Assembly (NCBI GenBank): GCA_030605565.1
Contig: JAUWIB010000029.1
Span: forward strand, 1-39,444
Length of the DNA stretch: 39,444 nt
Direction of reading: 5' to 3'
Source: a bacterium
GTDB taxonomy: Bacteria; Zixibacteria; MSB-5A5; GN15; FEB-12
Shown: positions 1 to 8,755 of the stretch, one piece after another
Numbering within the stretch: position 1 is the first letter of the stretch
How the letters are laid out: each line of letters starts with the position of its first letter
Notes under the pieces: generated by a model
Told to the model about the DNA's origin: nothing
Databases searched by the model: none
The model's input: the letters and a program-made list of their open reading frames with translations, nothing else
Translations under genes and position numbers: made by a program

Positions 1-53
1 TGAAGGGTTGTCCGTTCTTTTTTGCTAAGTATGATATCCTGTGCTACTCGCAT
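1..53 (-). CDS. IS630-family transposase, N-terminal fragment at window edge
   Basis: An ATG at 53-51 on the minus strand opens a frame running off the left edge. The 17 visible residues, MRVAQDIILSKKERTTL, resemble the usual beginning of IS630-family transposases (a short hydrophobic stretch followed by L-S-x-x-E-R-x-x-L). A strong ribosome binding site, GGAGGTG (66-60), stands six bases before the start. The DDE catalytic core would lie outside the window, so the family call rests on the N-terminus alone. The position just beyond the broken membrane-sensor gene supports a transposase. Confidence 0.6.
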   Translation of the reverse strand, partial: MRVAQDIILSKKERTTL

Positions 54-131
54 CTAAAACACCTCCACCGCAATAATACGGCAGAGGAACGCCGAAGTCA
101 AGATACTGCCTACTATTTATGCATCACACCA
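1..131 (-). mobile_element. IS630-type insertion sequence, end nearest the transposase start
   Basis: The element probably extends from off-window to about position 131-134. The evidence is the transposase start at 53 and the abrupt end of the HAMP domain of the neighbouring sensor at a CTAG (132-135). IS630-type elements insert at TA dinucleotides, and the TA inside this CTAG is the likely target. The exact terminal inverted repeat cannot be set because the other end is not in the window. Confidence 0.5.
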
Positions 132-780
132 CTAGTTCGTCCTGGCTACTGTGGTCCACTCTGACAGAATAGTTCTTCTCGTCGGATATGACTTTAGCAG
201 CTCCGGCCAACTTGAGAATCGGCACAGAAATCAATCGTTGCAATCGTGAAACGATACCAAAGACTATAAGGAAACAGCATATGATAATGAGACACACTGC
301 AATTCCGATCTGGTACAATCGTGCATCCAGTTGCTGTAGGTCGCTTTGAAGGTAGATAGTACCTAACCTATCAGTGTCCAGCGAGATCGTGTGGTACATA
401 CTCAGGGCGTAGTCGGTGAACTTGAAGCCAGGTTTGTCGATCGGTGGTGCCTTGAAATTATCCAGATGATCGTCCCGGACATAATGTGCCAGGACAAGCT
501 CTTTGTCTCCGTAAATGACGGCAGCAATTATGTGTTCCTCTGCCTTGAGGGCCGTGAGAACTTCACTGGCATCAGCGGCGTTATTGAATGAAATAGCGGC
601 CGTACAGTTGGAACCGATGATACTGCTGAGAGTTTCCAAGTCGCCCACCATTGATGTCTTCAGAGTGTAATGATCATAAACCATAAAAACAGTACCGGCC
701 AACACCAGAGCAACGCCGGTAGCTATCATGACAATCATCGTTAGCTTTTTGCGAATAGAGCTGTCTCTGAAATTAAACAA
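124..780 (-). pseudogene. CHASE8-HAMP membrane sensor, truncated by an insertion sequence
   Basis: This is an inner-membrane signalling protein cut off within its HAMP domain. The 218 residues show a short cytoplasmic N-terminus, a transmembrane segment (about 14-34), a periplasmic CHASE8-like sensor domain (about 40-155), a second transmembrane segment (about 158-178) and a HAMP linker ending in DEL. It then runs into two foreign codons and a stop. The output domain is missing. By family this could have been a diguanylate cyclase (as in YfiN) or a histidine kinase. The gene follows a YfiR-like gene by 18 bases, matching the known pairing of YfiR with CHASE8 sensors. The truncation coincides with the inferred end of the IS630-type element, and the rest of the gene may lie beyond that element. 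Confidence 0.75.
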
Positions 781-798
781 TCCGCCACTGCCCTTCTC

Positions 799-1341
799 TC
801 AGTCAACGATTCGAGCCAACCTGAGCAGCTTTGAGCTGATCTGCAAGCCGGTCTCTTCGGCGGCATCTACGTTTATTTCGAAGCGAATTCTGTCGTCTTC
901 TGCGAAGAATCCGATAGTCCCACCTCGCTCTGCGAAATCATCAATATCGCTGACGGTCAGAATGGCTCGGTTGGTCAGTATCTTCAGCATCCGATCCAAG
1001 GTACTCTCCTCCGACTGAGCAATGAACACCACATCGTAAGAAAGAATCTCTTCTGCGGATCGAGTATATGACACCGTAACAGATTTGCCACCGACCTTCA
1101 TTCCCTCAATGATATTTTCCAGTTCATTTCCGAAAGGATTCTCTCCGATCACACATATCTGCAGGAGAGAATCCTTCTCATCCGGCACATCGGGGGGCCA
1201 CTCCACGAACTTTGTGAAATTGTACAGGAAAGCCGCCTTGACGGCGTACTCCGAGGGCGCCTTAGCCTGGGCGCCTACCTGCATTGCCGTACAAAATGAG
1301 AGGCACAGAAGAGCAACAAATGTGAATATCAGCCTTCGCAT
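799..1341 (-). CDS. YfiR-like periplasmic protein (DUF4154)
   Basis: A secreted protein of 180 residues. I place the start at the ATG at 1341, four bases after the receptor stop. It is followed by a classic signal peptide (arginines, then a leucine-rich stretch, ending near AQA). The longer frame adds 15 residues that overlap the receptor gene. After the signal peptide comes the family hallmark, an A-F-L-Y-N-F-T-K-F-V-E-W-P block. YfiR-type proteins sit in the periplasm and repress a CHASE8-bearing membrane enzyme. Here the partner would be the truncated sensor directly downstream, with the TonB receptor upstream. With the sensor broken, the protein may no longer have an output. Confidence 0.8.
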   Translation of the reverse strand: MRRLIFTFVALLCLSFCTAMQVGAQAKAPSEYAVKAAFLYNFTKFVEWPPDVPDEKDSLLQICVIGENPFGNELENIIEGMKVGGKSVTVSYTRSAEEILSYDVVFIAQSEESTLDRMLKILTNRAILTVSDIDDFAERGGTIGFFAEDDRIRFEINVDAAEETGLQISSKLLRLARIVD

Positions 1342-1345
1342 AGGT

Positions 1346-3379
1346 CTATAAGGCCAACTTAAGATCGGCGTGGAATCGTCTCTCAACCCCCGTACTTATC
1401 CTGCCCATTTCGGAGATGAACTCCGTATGGCTCTTCTCTAAAAGATCCTGACCGGTCACAGATAGTTCCAACTGAGGGAGTACCTGCCATCCGAGTCGCA
1501 GGTCGCCCGTCACGTAGCTGGATATCCCCTGCCGTTCGACCTCATCGACGTAGCGAATTTGGGTGGTTACATTGATGTTGCGACGCACTTCAGTTGTGGC
1601 ATACAAAGAGAACTGATTACTCGGCCCTGGTGATTCAAAACTCTTCAATGATCCAAACGATACTCCTTCCCCACCAAATCCAGCGTATGACCACTGATGC
1701 GAGTAGGACAACTTGAACTCTACCCGTTCGCTTGTTTTCCACGCCCCGGCAAACTCAACACCGTAGGTTTCGGCGTCCCGCGTATTCATGATGTCAACGG
1801 GCAGAATTATGTAAGCCGGATAGTTCTCATCAAACTCGGGCTCACCAATGGCTAAAGATAGAAGATCGTTGTACCGGCTGTAGAACCCGGTGACGTCAAG
1901 TGTAATACGATTGGACAAGGTCGACCGATAACCGACTTCGTACGCGACCAAGTTCTCGCTTCTGTTCTCACTGATACCCCTGAATACGACCTTTACCGGA
2001 ATCGGAGTCGGATTTGCCAATGACAAAGGTGGCACGGCCGCAATAAATAATTCCCCTTCACGGTCTACACGAGATGGTGTACGCACCGCTCTTGAAACTG
2101 ATGCCCATAATGTATGATCTCTTGCCGGATGCCATAGAATGTGACCACTCGGCTGGATCTCAAGATCAGTAAGCTCGTGGTATTCCAGCTTTGTCCCGAG
2201 CGTAAGCTCAAGCCTGTTAGGGACTATCGCATAATCAATCTGTGCGAAAATATTGCCAAGACCGTAGGTTCGTTCGGTTGGATTCATCGAGATGTAGAGT
2301 CCACTGGTGACCTTATCATGGTTAACTCTGTAGCCTCCGCCCCATATCACATCGAGTTGAGATGAGACGCCGAAGCTGTGTTGATAGTCCAAATCGTAGG
2401 TTTTACGACTGAAGTCAACCCACGTATCTTTTCTGGCGGCTTGGTCGAAGTAAACCTGCACCGTATGTTGGTTGCCGCTTTGGCTTTGCCGCGAGAAACG
2501 CGCCAGGATGTTGCCCCCGGTGATATCAGTCTGTTCCTGCAAAACCGTTGTGTAAGGAGCGTTGATATCAGGGACAACGTAATTGGCGCCCGCTTTTCCA
2601 TTATAAACGTCGCTCTGAACCGTTATGTCACTAAGATCCGAGAGAGCTCCATCATATCTGAAGCCTCCACGACCCATCCACCAATCGTCTTTGGTATCTA
2701 TTCCTGAGGAAGCGTCAAATTCATTGCGATCAAAGTACTTTCCATAGACGCGGAGGGAACCGTTGTTTCCAACTGGTCCATTGTATCGCAGTGCCCCTGC
2801 GCCTCGCTCATAGGTTCCGCTACCAACAACCAGCATAGTTTCCTGCGATTTGCCTGGCTGCTTGGTGGTGATATTGATCACGCCGTTGACGGCATTAGCT
2901 CCCCATAGGGTTGCCCCCGGACCGCGAATAACTTCGATACGGTCTATATCTTCCATCAGTACATCCTGGACATCCCACCAGACACCCGAGAACAGCGGCG
3001 AGTATACGGTACGGCCGTCTATGAGCACCAGGAGCTTGTTGGAAAAACTGGCATTGAATCCACGTGCGCTGATTGCCCAAGTGCTGCCATCGATATTGGC
3101 AACATGCAGTCCAGGCACCATACGTAAGGCATCCGGAATTGTGCGAGCTCCTGACTTTCGTATCTCCTCGCCGGTTAATACGTAGATGGCAGCGGCCGCA
3201 TCGGATAGCTTCTCAGCTTTCTTGGACACAGAGGTAACCTTGATGTCCATGAGGTCCTCAAGGCTCATCTGAGCAAGATCAAGGTCCTCTGAGCCTGCTT
3301 GTGAGGCCCAGGTACTGCCATTGAGGAATCCACCTACAAGAATGGCAAATACAAAGATTCGGACGGTTAGTGAGTTCAT
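1346..3379 (-). CDS. TonB-dependent outer-membrane receptor
   Basis: An outer-membrane ligand-gated channel or signal receptor of 677 residues. I chose the ATG at 3379 because AGGAG (3390-3386) lies six bases upstream and a signal peptide follows at once. An adjacent ATG at 3382 is possible. After the signal peptide come the motif SLEDLMDIKVTSVSKK and a plug domain (about 50-170) with I-P-D-A-L-R-M-V-P-G-L-H and R-G-F-N segments. These are followed by E-V-I-R-G-P-G-A-T-L-W-G-A-N-A-V-N-G-V-I-N-I, typical of the family. The rest is alternating beta-strand sequence ending in a short strand, as expected for a barrel. It is the first gene of a receptor-YfiR-sensor operon. Its ligand cannot be told from sequence. 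Confidence 0.9.
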   Translation of the reverse strand: MNSLTVRIFVFAILVGGFLNGSTWASQAGSEDLDLAQMSLEDLMDIKVTSVSKKAEKLSDAAAAIYVLTGEEIRKSGARTIPDALRMVPGLHVANIDGSTWAISARGFNASFSNKLLVLIDGRTVYSPLFSGVWWDVQDVLMEDIDRIEVIRGPGATLWGANAVNGVINITTKQPGKSQETMLVVGSGTYERGAGALRYNGPVGNNGSLRVYGKYFDRNEFDASSGIDTKDDWWMGRGGFRYDGALSDLSDITVQSDVYNGKAGANYVVPDINAPYTTVLQEQTDITGGNILARFSRQSQSGNQHTVQVYFDQAARKDTWVDFSRKTYDLDYQHSFGVSSQLDVIWGGGYRVNHDKVTSGLYISMNPTERTYGLGNIFAQIDYAIVPNRLELTLGTKLEYHELTDLEIQPSGHILWHPARDHTLWASVSRAVRTPSRVDREGELFIAAVPPLSLANPTPIPVKVVFRGISENRSENLVAYEVGYRSTLSNRITLDVTGFYSRYNDLLSLAIGEPEFDENYPAYIILPVDIMNTRDAETYGVEFAGAWKTSERVEFKLSYSHQWSYAGFGGEGVSFGSLKSFESPGPSNQFSLYATTEVRRNINVTTQIRYVDEVERQGISSYVTGDLRLGWQVLPQLELSVTGQDLLEKSHTEFISEMGRISTGVERRFHADLKLAL

Positions 3380-3397
3380 CATATACTCCTTTACTCC

Positions 3398-3634
3398 TTG
3401 AAATGGACGCCAACAGGCTCCCCTTCTAAGTTCGGTACTGATATTGTGGGGTTCGGATACAAACTCCATATGACTTGATTTGAGCAAATTCATCCCCATC
3501 AGTACCGCTTCTATATTGGTCAGTTCCTCTAATATGATCTCCATCTTGCCGGAATTCGGCTCTCCGGCAAAACTTTATCCTTGCACCAGAAATGACATCA
3601 AGCACAGGAAAACGGTTGTGTACAGGTGCTTCAT
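3398..3634 (-). pseudogene. Remnant of a second TonB-dependent receptor (both ends, middle deleted)
   Basis: One reading frame starts at ATG 3634 with a signal-peptide-like segment (MKHLYTTVFLCLMSFLVQG) and meets an in-frame TAA. It continues with LEELTNIEA, like the mature N-terminus of these receptors. It then reads GMNLLKSSHMEFVSEPHNIS, which aligns with the C-terminal GQDLLEKSHTEFISEMGRIS of the intact receptor next door. The fragment thus retains sequence like both ends of a receptor and lacks the roughly 600 residues between. The frame stays open into the intact gene. This looks like the decayed relic of a tandem copy. Confidence 0.6.
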
Positions 3635-3968
3635 TAGGTCTCTTAGACAATTATCGGCACTGCGCAAGGGTGGCTTAACAAGACCTACTCCCTTATGGGA
3701 CGGGTGGGCCACCCGCCCTGCTAAGCCATGGGCCGCCGGACCTGAACATTATCGCATTCTCCCCAATTTCCACTGACATGATCTGACAGTGGCCTGTGTT
3801 ATCATGTAGCGAAGCAAGAGGGCTTGTGGGGCCGCCGCAGGCATTGGGGTTGTCCTGCGGAGCAACAAAAGTGAGGGGGTCGCCGTCCGGCGGCCTCCTC
3901 GCAAATGAAATGATGCCGAAACGTCGCGAGGCGATTGGTCGGACGACACAGAGCAGGAGAGTGTCAGC
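3635..3968. other. Intergenic region between receptor remnant and comM
   Basis: No convincing gene is present. The stretch holds GC-rich inverted repeats, including GGGTGGGCCACCC (about 3704-3716) and a second symmetric GC-rich segment near 3875-3900. It probably carries the divergent promoters for comM and for the receptor operon, but I see no clear -35/-10 pair. Confidence 0.4.
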
Positions 3969-5507
3969 ATGTTAGCCAGAGTGATTTCATCCGCTACGTT
4001 GGGGGTCGATGCGTACACCGTTGAGGTCGAGGCCGACATTCAGCAGCAGTTGCCGGCTTTCGTTACAGTCGGGCTGCCCGAAGGAGCGGTACGGGAATCC
4101 AAGGAGCGGGTGACCGCGGCGATCAAGAACTCGGATTTCATTTTCCCATCCAAAAGGGTGACTATCAATCTGGCTCCGGCGGACATCAAGAAGGAAGGTT
4201 CGGCTTTTGACCTGCCGATAGCTGTCGGAATCCTGGCCGCGACCGGGCAGATTCTGCGCGATCGTTCGGATGAGTTTGTCATTCTCGGAGAGTTGTCGCT
4301 CGACGGCACCCTCAGGCCGGTGCCGGGAGTGCTGCCGATGGCCATGGTACATGCCTTGGGCAACGGACTTAAGGGGCTGATCGTTCCAGTCCAGAACTCC
4401 AAAGAAGCCGCCATCGCCGGTACTCTGCCGGTCTACCCGGTGAGATCACTGAAAGAAGCGGTTCATTTTCTGGAGGATGAATCTTCAATAAAACAGTTCC
4501 GCGTAGACATCGATGCCGTTTTTAGGGCTGCTCACAAATACACGACCGATTTCGCCGACGTCAAAGGTCAGGAATCGGCCAAGCGTGCGCTGGAGGTGGC
4601 TGCTGCCGGTGGGCACAATATCGTGATGATCGGCCCGCCCGGTTCCGGTAAGACGATGCTGGCGCGACGCATGCCGACGATCCTGCCGGACATGTCGCTG
4701 GAGGAAGCTCTCGAAACGACCAAGATTCATTCGGTGGCCGGTCGCCTCCCGGCCGAATCGGCGCTTGTGGCCACGCGGCCGTTCCGCTCGCCGCATCATT
4801 CGATATCATACGCCGGACTGATCGGCGGCGGCGCCATTCCCAAACCGGGTGAGGTCTCGCTGGCCCATCATGGCGTACTGTTTCTCGACGAGCTGCCGGA
4901 GTTCAAGAAGGACATTCTTGAGATGCTTCGGCAGCCGATGGAGGACAACGCGGTCACAATCTCACGGGCTGCCACGACGCTCACCTACCCGGCCGGGTTC
5001 ATGTTGATCTCAGCTATGAATCCCTGCCCGTGCGGTTACTACGGTGACCCGTCCCACGAGTGCAACTGCTCTACTACCGAGATCCAGCGCTACATGTCGC
5101 GCATCAGCGGGCCGCTCATGGATCGGATCGATATCCATATCACGGTACCTTCGGTGAAATTCACGGAGTTATCTTCCGATATGTGCGGCGAGAAATCGGA
5201 GCTTATCCGCGAGAGAGTCAACGCCGCGCGAAAAATCCAGTTGGAACGTTTCAGCGTTGAGGAAAATATGTTCTGCAACGCTCACATGGAATCACGTGAT
5301 ATTCGCACCTACTGCAAGATTGAAGACAAGTCACAATCGTTATTGGCGATGGCTATCAATCAGCAGGGGCTGTCGGCGCGAGCCTATGATCGAATTCTCA
5401 AAGTAGCGCGGACGATTGCCGACCTGGCCGGCTCGGCAAGTATCGAACTGGGACACATCGCCGAAGCCATTCACTACCGCACCCTCGATCGGAAACTGTG
5501 GTTGTAG
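3969..5507 (+). CDS. comM: YifB/ComM family Mg-chelatase-like AAA+ ATPase
   Basis: A 512-residue ATPase. In transformable bacteria ComM is a helicase that extends recombination joints during integration of incoming DNA; many non-transformable species also keep it. The N-terminal ChlI-like domain (about 20-140) has the family signature F-x-x-V-G-L-P-x-x-x-V-R-E-S-x-E-R-V. Next come the Mg-chelatase AAA+ core with Walker A GPPGSGKT (222-229), Walker [10 protein letters not shown], the C-x-C-G-Y-Y-G-D cysteine segment and a C-terminal lid. Length is normal. The start has AGGAG at 3954-3958. It stands alone and is convergent with the lipoprotein gene downstream. Confidence 0.93.
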   Translation: MLARVISSATLGVDAYTVEVEADIQQQLPAFVTVGLPEGAVRESKERVTAAIKNSDFIFPSKRVTINLAPADIKKEGSAFDLPIAVGILAATGQILRDRSDEFVILGELSLDGTLRPVPGVLPMAMVHALGNGLKGLIVPVQNSKEAAIAGTLPVYPVRSLKEAVHFLEDESSIKQFRVDIDAVFRAAHKYTTDFADVKGQESAKRALEVAAAGGHNIVMIGPPGSGKTMLARRMPTILPDMSLEEALETTKIHSVAGRLPAESALVATRPFRSPHHSISYAGLIGGGAIPKPGEVSLAHHGVLFLDELPEFKKDILEMLRQPMEDNAVTISRAATTLTYPAGFMLISAMNPCPCGYYGDPSHECNCSTTEIQRYMSRISGPLMDRIDIHITVPSVKFTELSSDMCGEKSELIRERVNAARKIQLERFSVEENMFCNAHMESRDIRTYCKIEDKSQSLLAMAINQQGLSARAYDRILKVARTIADLAGSASIELGHIAEAIHYRTLDRKLWL

Positions 5508-5537
5508 GACACGTGAGTGAAGCTACCGCGTCGACGT

Positions 5538-5591
5538 GCGAAGCGCGAAAAACAGGCTTGCCTGTGTGGGTGGCAGACGTCCTCGTTTGTC
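5538..5591. repeat. Intergenic repeat: GCGCGAAAAA motif plus AGGA/TCCT-loop hairpin
   Basis: The GCGAAGCGCGAAAAACAGGC motif (5538-5557) recurs with small changes at 6941 and 19094. It is followed by an inverted repeat (ACAGGC-TT-GCCTGT) and by a hairpin with GGCAGACG and CGTTTGTC arms and a TCCT loop (5572-5591). Similar four-base-loop hairpins recur elsewhere in the window. Confidence 0.6.
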
Positions 5592-5673
5592 CCTGTATCC
5601 ACATCCGGCGATACTACGGACATGCAGGTGGCAACAAAGCCCGGCTGCAGGACTCCAAATCATCACAGCGCAC

Positions 5674-5700
5674 AAAAAAAACAGGGCCGGAGCCCTGTTT
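5674..5700 (-). terminator. Rho-independent terminator between comM and the lipoprotein gene
   Basis: A perfect 9-bp stem AAACAGGGC/GCCCTGTTT (5679-5687, 5692-5700) has the loop CGGA. Read on the minus strand it is followed by a run of U from the A tract 5674-5681, so it ends transcripts of the lipoprotein gene. It may also stop comM transcripts less efficiently. Confidence 0.8.
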
Positions 5701-5752
5701 GGTAATTATCGGTTTACCAGCCGCGTGTGCTATCGCGGCTGTGCGGTCGGCG

Positions 5753-6208
5753 TCAGTCGGATATTTTCTTCAGTCGCAGCACGTACAGAGTAGTGCCTTC
5801 CTGCAACTTGAGAATTAGCGAGTCGGCTGGCGTTTCATGAACAAAGACACCACGCGGATTCATCTCTTCGGTGCAGGCGTTACAGCCGGCATCCTTGTCC
5901 GGTACGGAGCTGCTCTCTTTGAGGCGAACACCTTCCGTGAGCGCCCATTGGCCATCCACTGCGCAGAAGCAGTTCTCCACATCCTGCGTTGTGTCAAGAT
6001 TCATGTGATAGGCTGTTTCATCGAAGATGAAGATGACATGTTCGCAGATAGATTTCTCGTCCGGACCACTGTAGTCTGTTATATAGCAATAGGTACCGGT
6101 GTAGGTCCCGACCAGGTTTACATCCGGCGGCAGGACGATGTCACTTTGACATCCAAACGCTATGACCAAAGCCACCAGGCATCCAAAGATTACAAGATAT
6201 TTCCTCAT
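5753..6208 (-). CDS. Hypothetical lipoprotein
   Basis: A 151-residue protein with a lipoprotein signal peptide (MRKYLVIFGCLVALVIAFGC), the lipidated cysteine being residue 20. The mature part begins G-T-Y-T-G-T-Y and continues in short beta-type stretches with several cysteines. It includes two close pairs (CFC, and C-N-A-C near residue 109) that could form disulfides. This suggests a small beta-barrel or lipocalin-like fold, but I do not recognise the family. It is a single gene with its own terminator, facing comM. Confidence 0.75.
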   Translation of the reverse strand: MRKYLVIFGCLVALVIAFGCQSDIVLPPDVNLVGTYTGTYCYITDYSGPDEKSICEHVIFIFDETAYHMNLDTTQDVENCFCAVDGQWALTEGVRLKESSSVPDKDAGCNACTEEMNPRGVFVHETPADSLILKLQEGTTLYVLRLKKISD

Positions 6209-6885
6209 CGATCAAAACTCCTATTTCAAGACATAAACTCCAAGCCAATATACAACGGCCGCTCGCACGGCACAACCGAAAAAAGATCGTCGGCCATGTT
6301 TATAACGTGCGACCCAGTTGATCTGTGCAACGACATCTGCCCATTCCGACAAGGCAATCTTCCATGTTTCTCTGATCGGACGGACCGCTACAATCCATTT
6401 ACAATGCCAAAAAAGATGGTCGCGGACAGGGTGGGAATCGCGGGCCTGACCACTAGGGCCAAGCCCACAATTCGGGTGCCTGACATATAATGAGTGATCG
6501 GCTTGCCGGCATTACAACCAGTGGAACGACAACGACATAGGCCAGTGGCGTGTTGCCCGACCATACCCTCCAGAACTTATCTGCGAGTATCGAAAATCGG
6601 ACCCCGGTCACCTTTTTGAGTACGATCTCTATTGACAACGGCGAGGCCGGGCAGTATAATAAATTGAAGTTTGCTGATCGGAACCCACTGGGGATCCCCC
6701 CCTCTATCCCCACTCCCTTCGGCAAGCTTCTTTTCTTTCGTCTTTCTTCAAATCCGGTTCGAGAATTCCGTTCGCGGATCAGATGTGCGATGCGGTGGGC
6801 TTGTCTCAACCGGGCCGCAAGTGGCGTGATTCAGGTGCTGTCAGGCTTGTGGGCGGCGGATTCCCTCGTTTGCCCCAGCATCGAT

Positions 6886-6909
6886 GTGGTGCACGAGGAC
6901 GTACACCAC
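6886..6909. repeat. Hairpin repeat, AGGA loop
   Basis: GTGGTGCACG and CGTACACCAC pair over 9 of 10 positions around an AGGA loop. It has the same layout as the copies at 5572, 14761, 14802, 15425 and 7007. Confidence 0.6.
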
Positions 6910-6940
6910 GCACAAGAAAGCCTAAGCATAGAATGACGGC

Positions 6941-6961
6941 GCGCGAAGCGCGAGAAACAGG
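6941..6961. repeat. GCGCGAAGCGCGAGAAACAGG repeat motif, copy 2
   Basis: The motif matches the copies at 5538 and 19094 at most positions. It lies between two hairpin repeats in a non-coding spacer. Confidence 0.55.
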
Positions 6962-7006
6962 TGCTCTGGGTGGGGCGCCGGTCTGCCGCTTGACGTAATA
7001 CAGTGG

Positions 7007-7026
7007 GGCAGACCGGGAGGTCTGCC
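7007..7026. repeat. Hairpin repeat, GGGA loop
   Basis: A perfect 8-bp stem, GGCAGACC and GGTCTGCC, surrounds a GGGA loop. It belongs to the same intergenic hairpin family as the other copies in the window. Confidence 0.6.
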
Positions 7027-7087
7027 GCCCACAGTATCTCTCGGGACAGTCTCAACGACGCATGACAAGTATGGGATGTTTGGTGAG

Positions 7088-7549
7088 CTAAGAACCGCTG
7101 ACCGTCTTGAAGCTGTATATCTTCCACTTGCCATTGACTTTGTGCAACCCGAACCTCGTCATGTATCCCTGCGACTTTTCCTTGTCGATGAAAGTGACAT
7201 CGACAGAAGCCACGTCGTCGCCCTCGACATGCCCCTTGTTGATGATCCGCTGGAGGGAGAACCAGGTTTTCTTCGTCAGCCCTTCACCGGTCAGATCCTC
7301 GAGAATCTGCTCGGGGCTGGTGAATACGCGGGGGCTGTCGGTCTGGACGGCGTAGTCTTCGTTGAGGTTTTTCATCAATTCCGGCAGGTCCAGCAGATAA
7401 ATCAGAGCGGCTTGGTCGTTTTTTTCCATGGCGCCGAAAAGTGAGATGACTGTCTTCCTGGGAGCATCCTCCGCCGAGTCGGCACATACCAACAGGACAC
7501 TCAGGCTTAGACCGACGCATAACAACGAGACCGTTGCACGAATGCTCAT
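7088..7549 (-). CDS. Secreted protein, probable NTF2-like fold
   Basis: A 153-residue protein with a signal peptide (about residues 1-26). The mature region begins with a helix carrying V-I-S-L-F-G-A-M-E-K-N-D and ends in strand-like sequence with H-K-V-N-G-K-W-K-I-Y-S-F. That end is characteristic of lumazine-binding/SnoaL/DUF4878-type NTF2-like domains. Such proteins often bind small ligands or act as accessory factors in the envelope. The start overlaps the stop of the PorV-like gene in ATGA (7546-7549), so the two are translationally coupled. No more precise role can be assigned. Confidence 0.7.
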   Translation of the reverse strand: MSIRATVSLLCVGLSLSVLLVCADSAEDAPRKTVISLFGAMEKNDQAALIYLLDLPELMKNLNEDYAVQTDSPRVFTSPEQILEDLTGEGLTKKTWFSLQRIINKGHVEGDDVASVDVTFIDKEKSQGYMTRFGLHKVNGKWKIYSFKTVSGS

Positions 7550-8502
7550 TTGGAAAAACCTCCGGTTACGGTTATGCGGTGACTCTCACCAAGATCAGCC
7601 CCGGGGGCGTAGGCGTAGGCGATGTGCAGTCGTTTGTAGTCGAAACCGACCCCAACGGTCAAGCCGGCCCAATTGTCGTCGGAGTCGTGGGCGCGATAGT
7701 TGGAGCCGAAACTGTTCCATCCGAGCCGCAAGTAAAGTGGTTTCAGTTCGTGGTACTCGCCGCCGACAGCAAACTCGATGTCATTGTCAACCGGCACGAT
7801 CAGATCAGAAGCCAATAGCAGCGGTAAGCCGCGAGGGCGGTACGAGACACCGCCTCGAAAGGTCAGGGGTAGTCGGTACTTCTCAGAACCCAGCGCCGAA
7901 AGCTGTTTGCCGAGGTTTTGCACCATCACGCCGCCGGTGAAACGCTCGCGATCATCAGTGTACTTGGCGCCCAGGTCAACCGCGAAACCAGTGGCGGAGT
8001 ATTCGTGGACATGCTCGTATATGAACTTGGCCGTGATGCCGAGTTTGAAGTTGTAGCTCACCTGTCGTCCGTAGGTTGCCGCCAGCACGATGTCTGAGCC
8101 GCCGAAGGTTCCCAGTCGCCGACCGCTGGTGTTGGTTTCGACGAATTCACCGTAGCCCAAATAATCGAAGTGTCCGGCTATCGAACTTCGTTCGTCGAGA
8201 GGGAAGATCATACCGACAAAGCCGGATTGCATATCCACGAAGTAGTTGTGGTAGCCGCCGATCCATCGCGTTCCCTTGCCGCCGGCGATACCTGCCGGGT
8301 TGTAGTAAAGAGCCGATTCGTCATCAGCCAGACCGGTGGCCGCGCCACCCATCCCGATGGCTCTGGCTCCTATGTTGATCTTAAGGAATGGAAACGCGCT
8401 GGTCCCGGCTTTGGAGTTAATCTCGGCCTTTGGCTCAGAGGGAGCACCTAACGTCAAGGTGAGAACCATCGCGAATATCAACAAGCATGTGTATCTTTTC
8501 AA
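7546..8502 (-). CDS. PorV/PorQ-like outer-membrane barrel protein
   Basis: About 318 residues. I place the start at a TTG (8502-8500) preceded by AGGAAAGG and followed directly by a signal peptide (KRYTCLLIFAMVLTLTLG). The longer frame starts inside a repeat element and is unlikely. The mature N-terminus carries the family signature A-F-P-F-L-K-I-N-I-G-A-R-A-I-G-M-G-G-A and Y-Y-N-P-A-G-I-A. The rest is alternating beta-strand sequence with many glycines and aromatics. PorV/PorQ-family proteins are FadL-like barrels found mostly in FCB-group bacteria, some serving the type 9 secretion system. No other secretion genes are present here, so its job is open. Confidence 0.8.
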   Translation of the reverse strand: MKRYTCLLIFAMVLTLTLGAPSEPKAEINSKAGTSAFPFLKINIGARAIGMGGAATGLADDESALYYNPAGIAGGKGTRWIGGYHNYFVDMQSGFVGMIFPLDERSSIAGHFDYLGYGEFVETNTSGRRLGTFGGSDIVLAATYGRQVSYNFKLGITAKFIYEHVHEYSATGFAVDLGAKYTDDRERFTGGVMVQNLGKQLSALGSEKYRLPLTFRGGVSYRPRGLPLLLASDLIVPVDNDIEFAVGGEYHELKPLYLRLGWNSFGSNYRAHDSDDNWAGLTVGVGFDYKRLHIAYAYAPGADLGESHRITVTGGFSK

Positions 8503-8521
8503 AATCGACCTTTCCTGTCTA

Positions 8522-8638
8522 ACAGGCTGTTGAAAAAGTGAAGTTTCTGTCATTGCGAGCGAAGCGTGGCATCCTCGGATTTCTGCGAAACAACCAATTG
8601 GAGATTGCCGCGTCCACCTGCGGCGGACTCGCAATGAC
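8522..8638. repeat. MITE-like palindromic repeat, copy 1
   Basis: A perfect 11-bp inverted repeat GTCATTGCGAG (8549-8559) and CTCGCAATGAC (8628-8638) encloses a GAGATTGCCGCG core. It is preceded by the outer arm GGCTGTTGAAAAAG (8525-8538). A second copy with both outer arms lies at 37251-37404. Here the right outer arm is missing. It lies in the leader of the PorV-like gene. Confidence 0.75.
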
Positions 8639-8755
8639 GCCTGAATCGCCTTTCATCAGTCTGCCAATTCCTGACTTGATCGTTCTACCATCTTATACTA
8701 TTTATCGACCTGTTTGGTCGGTGCTGTAGAACTGACTCCGGATCCACTGCCGCTG

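Larger units (their letters stand above)
6209..7087. other. 879-bp non-coding, repeat-rich spacer
   Basis: I see no supportable gene here. The open frames lack family signatures and ribosome sites and look like chance frames. The right half (6850-7030) is built of repeat units: a GC-rich segment with the CCCTCGTTTGCC core (6852-6875), two four-base-loop hairpins and the GCGCGAAGCGCG motif. The left half shows nothing recognisable. Confidence 0.5.

Noticed and set aside
6747-6775. GGTTCGAGAATTCC resembling a tRNA T-loop
   Set aside because: The flanking bases do not form a T stem, and no acceptor or anticodon arm can be drawn around it.
6453-6809. 118-codon frame in the large spacer
   Set aside because: No ribosome site, no domain and odd composition. 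I could not relate it to any transposase or protein family.
8503-8634. Upstream extension of the PorV-like gene
   Set aside because: The extension is the translated MITE-like repeat. The signal peptide begins at the TTG at 8502, which has a ribosome site.
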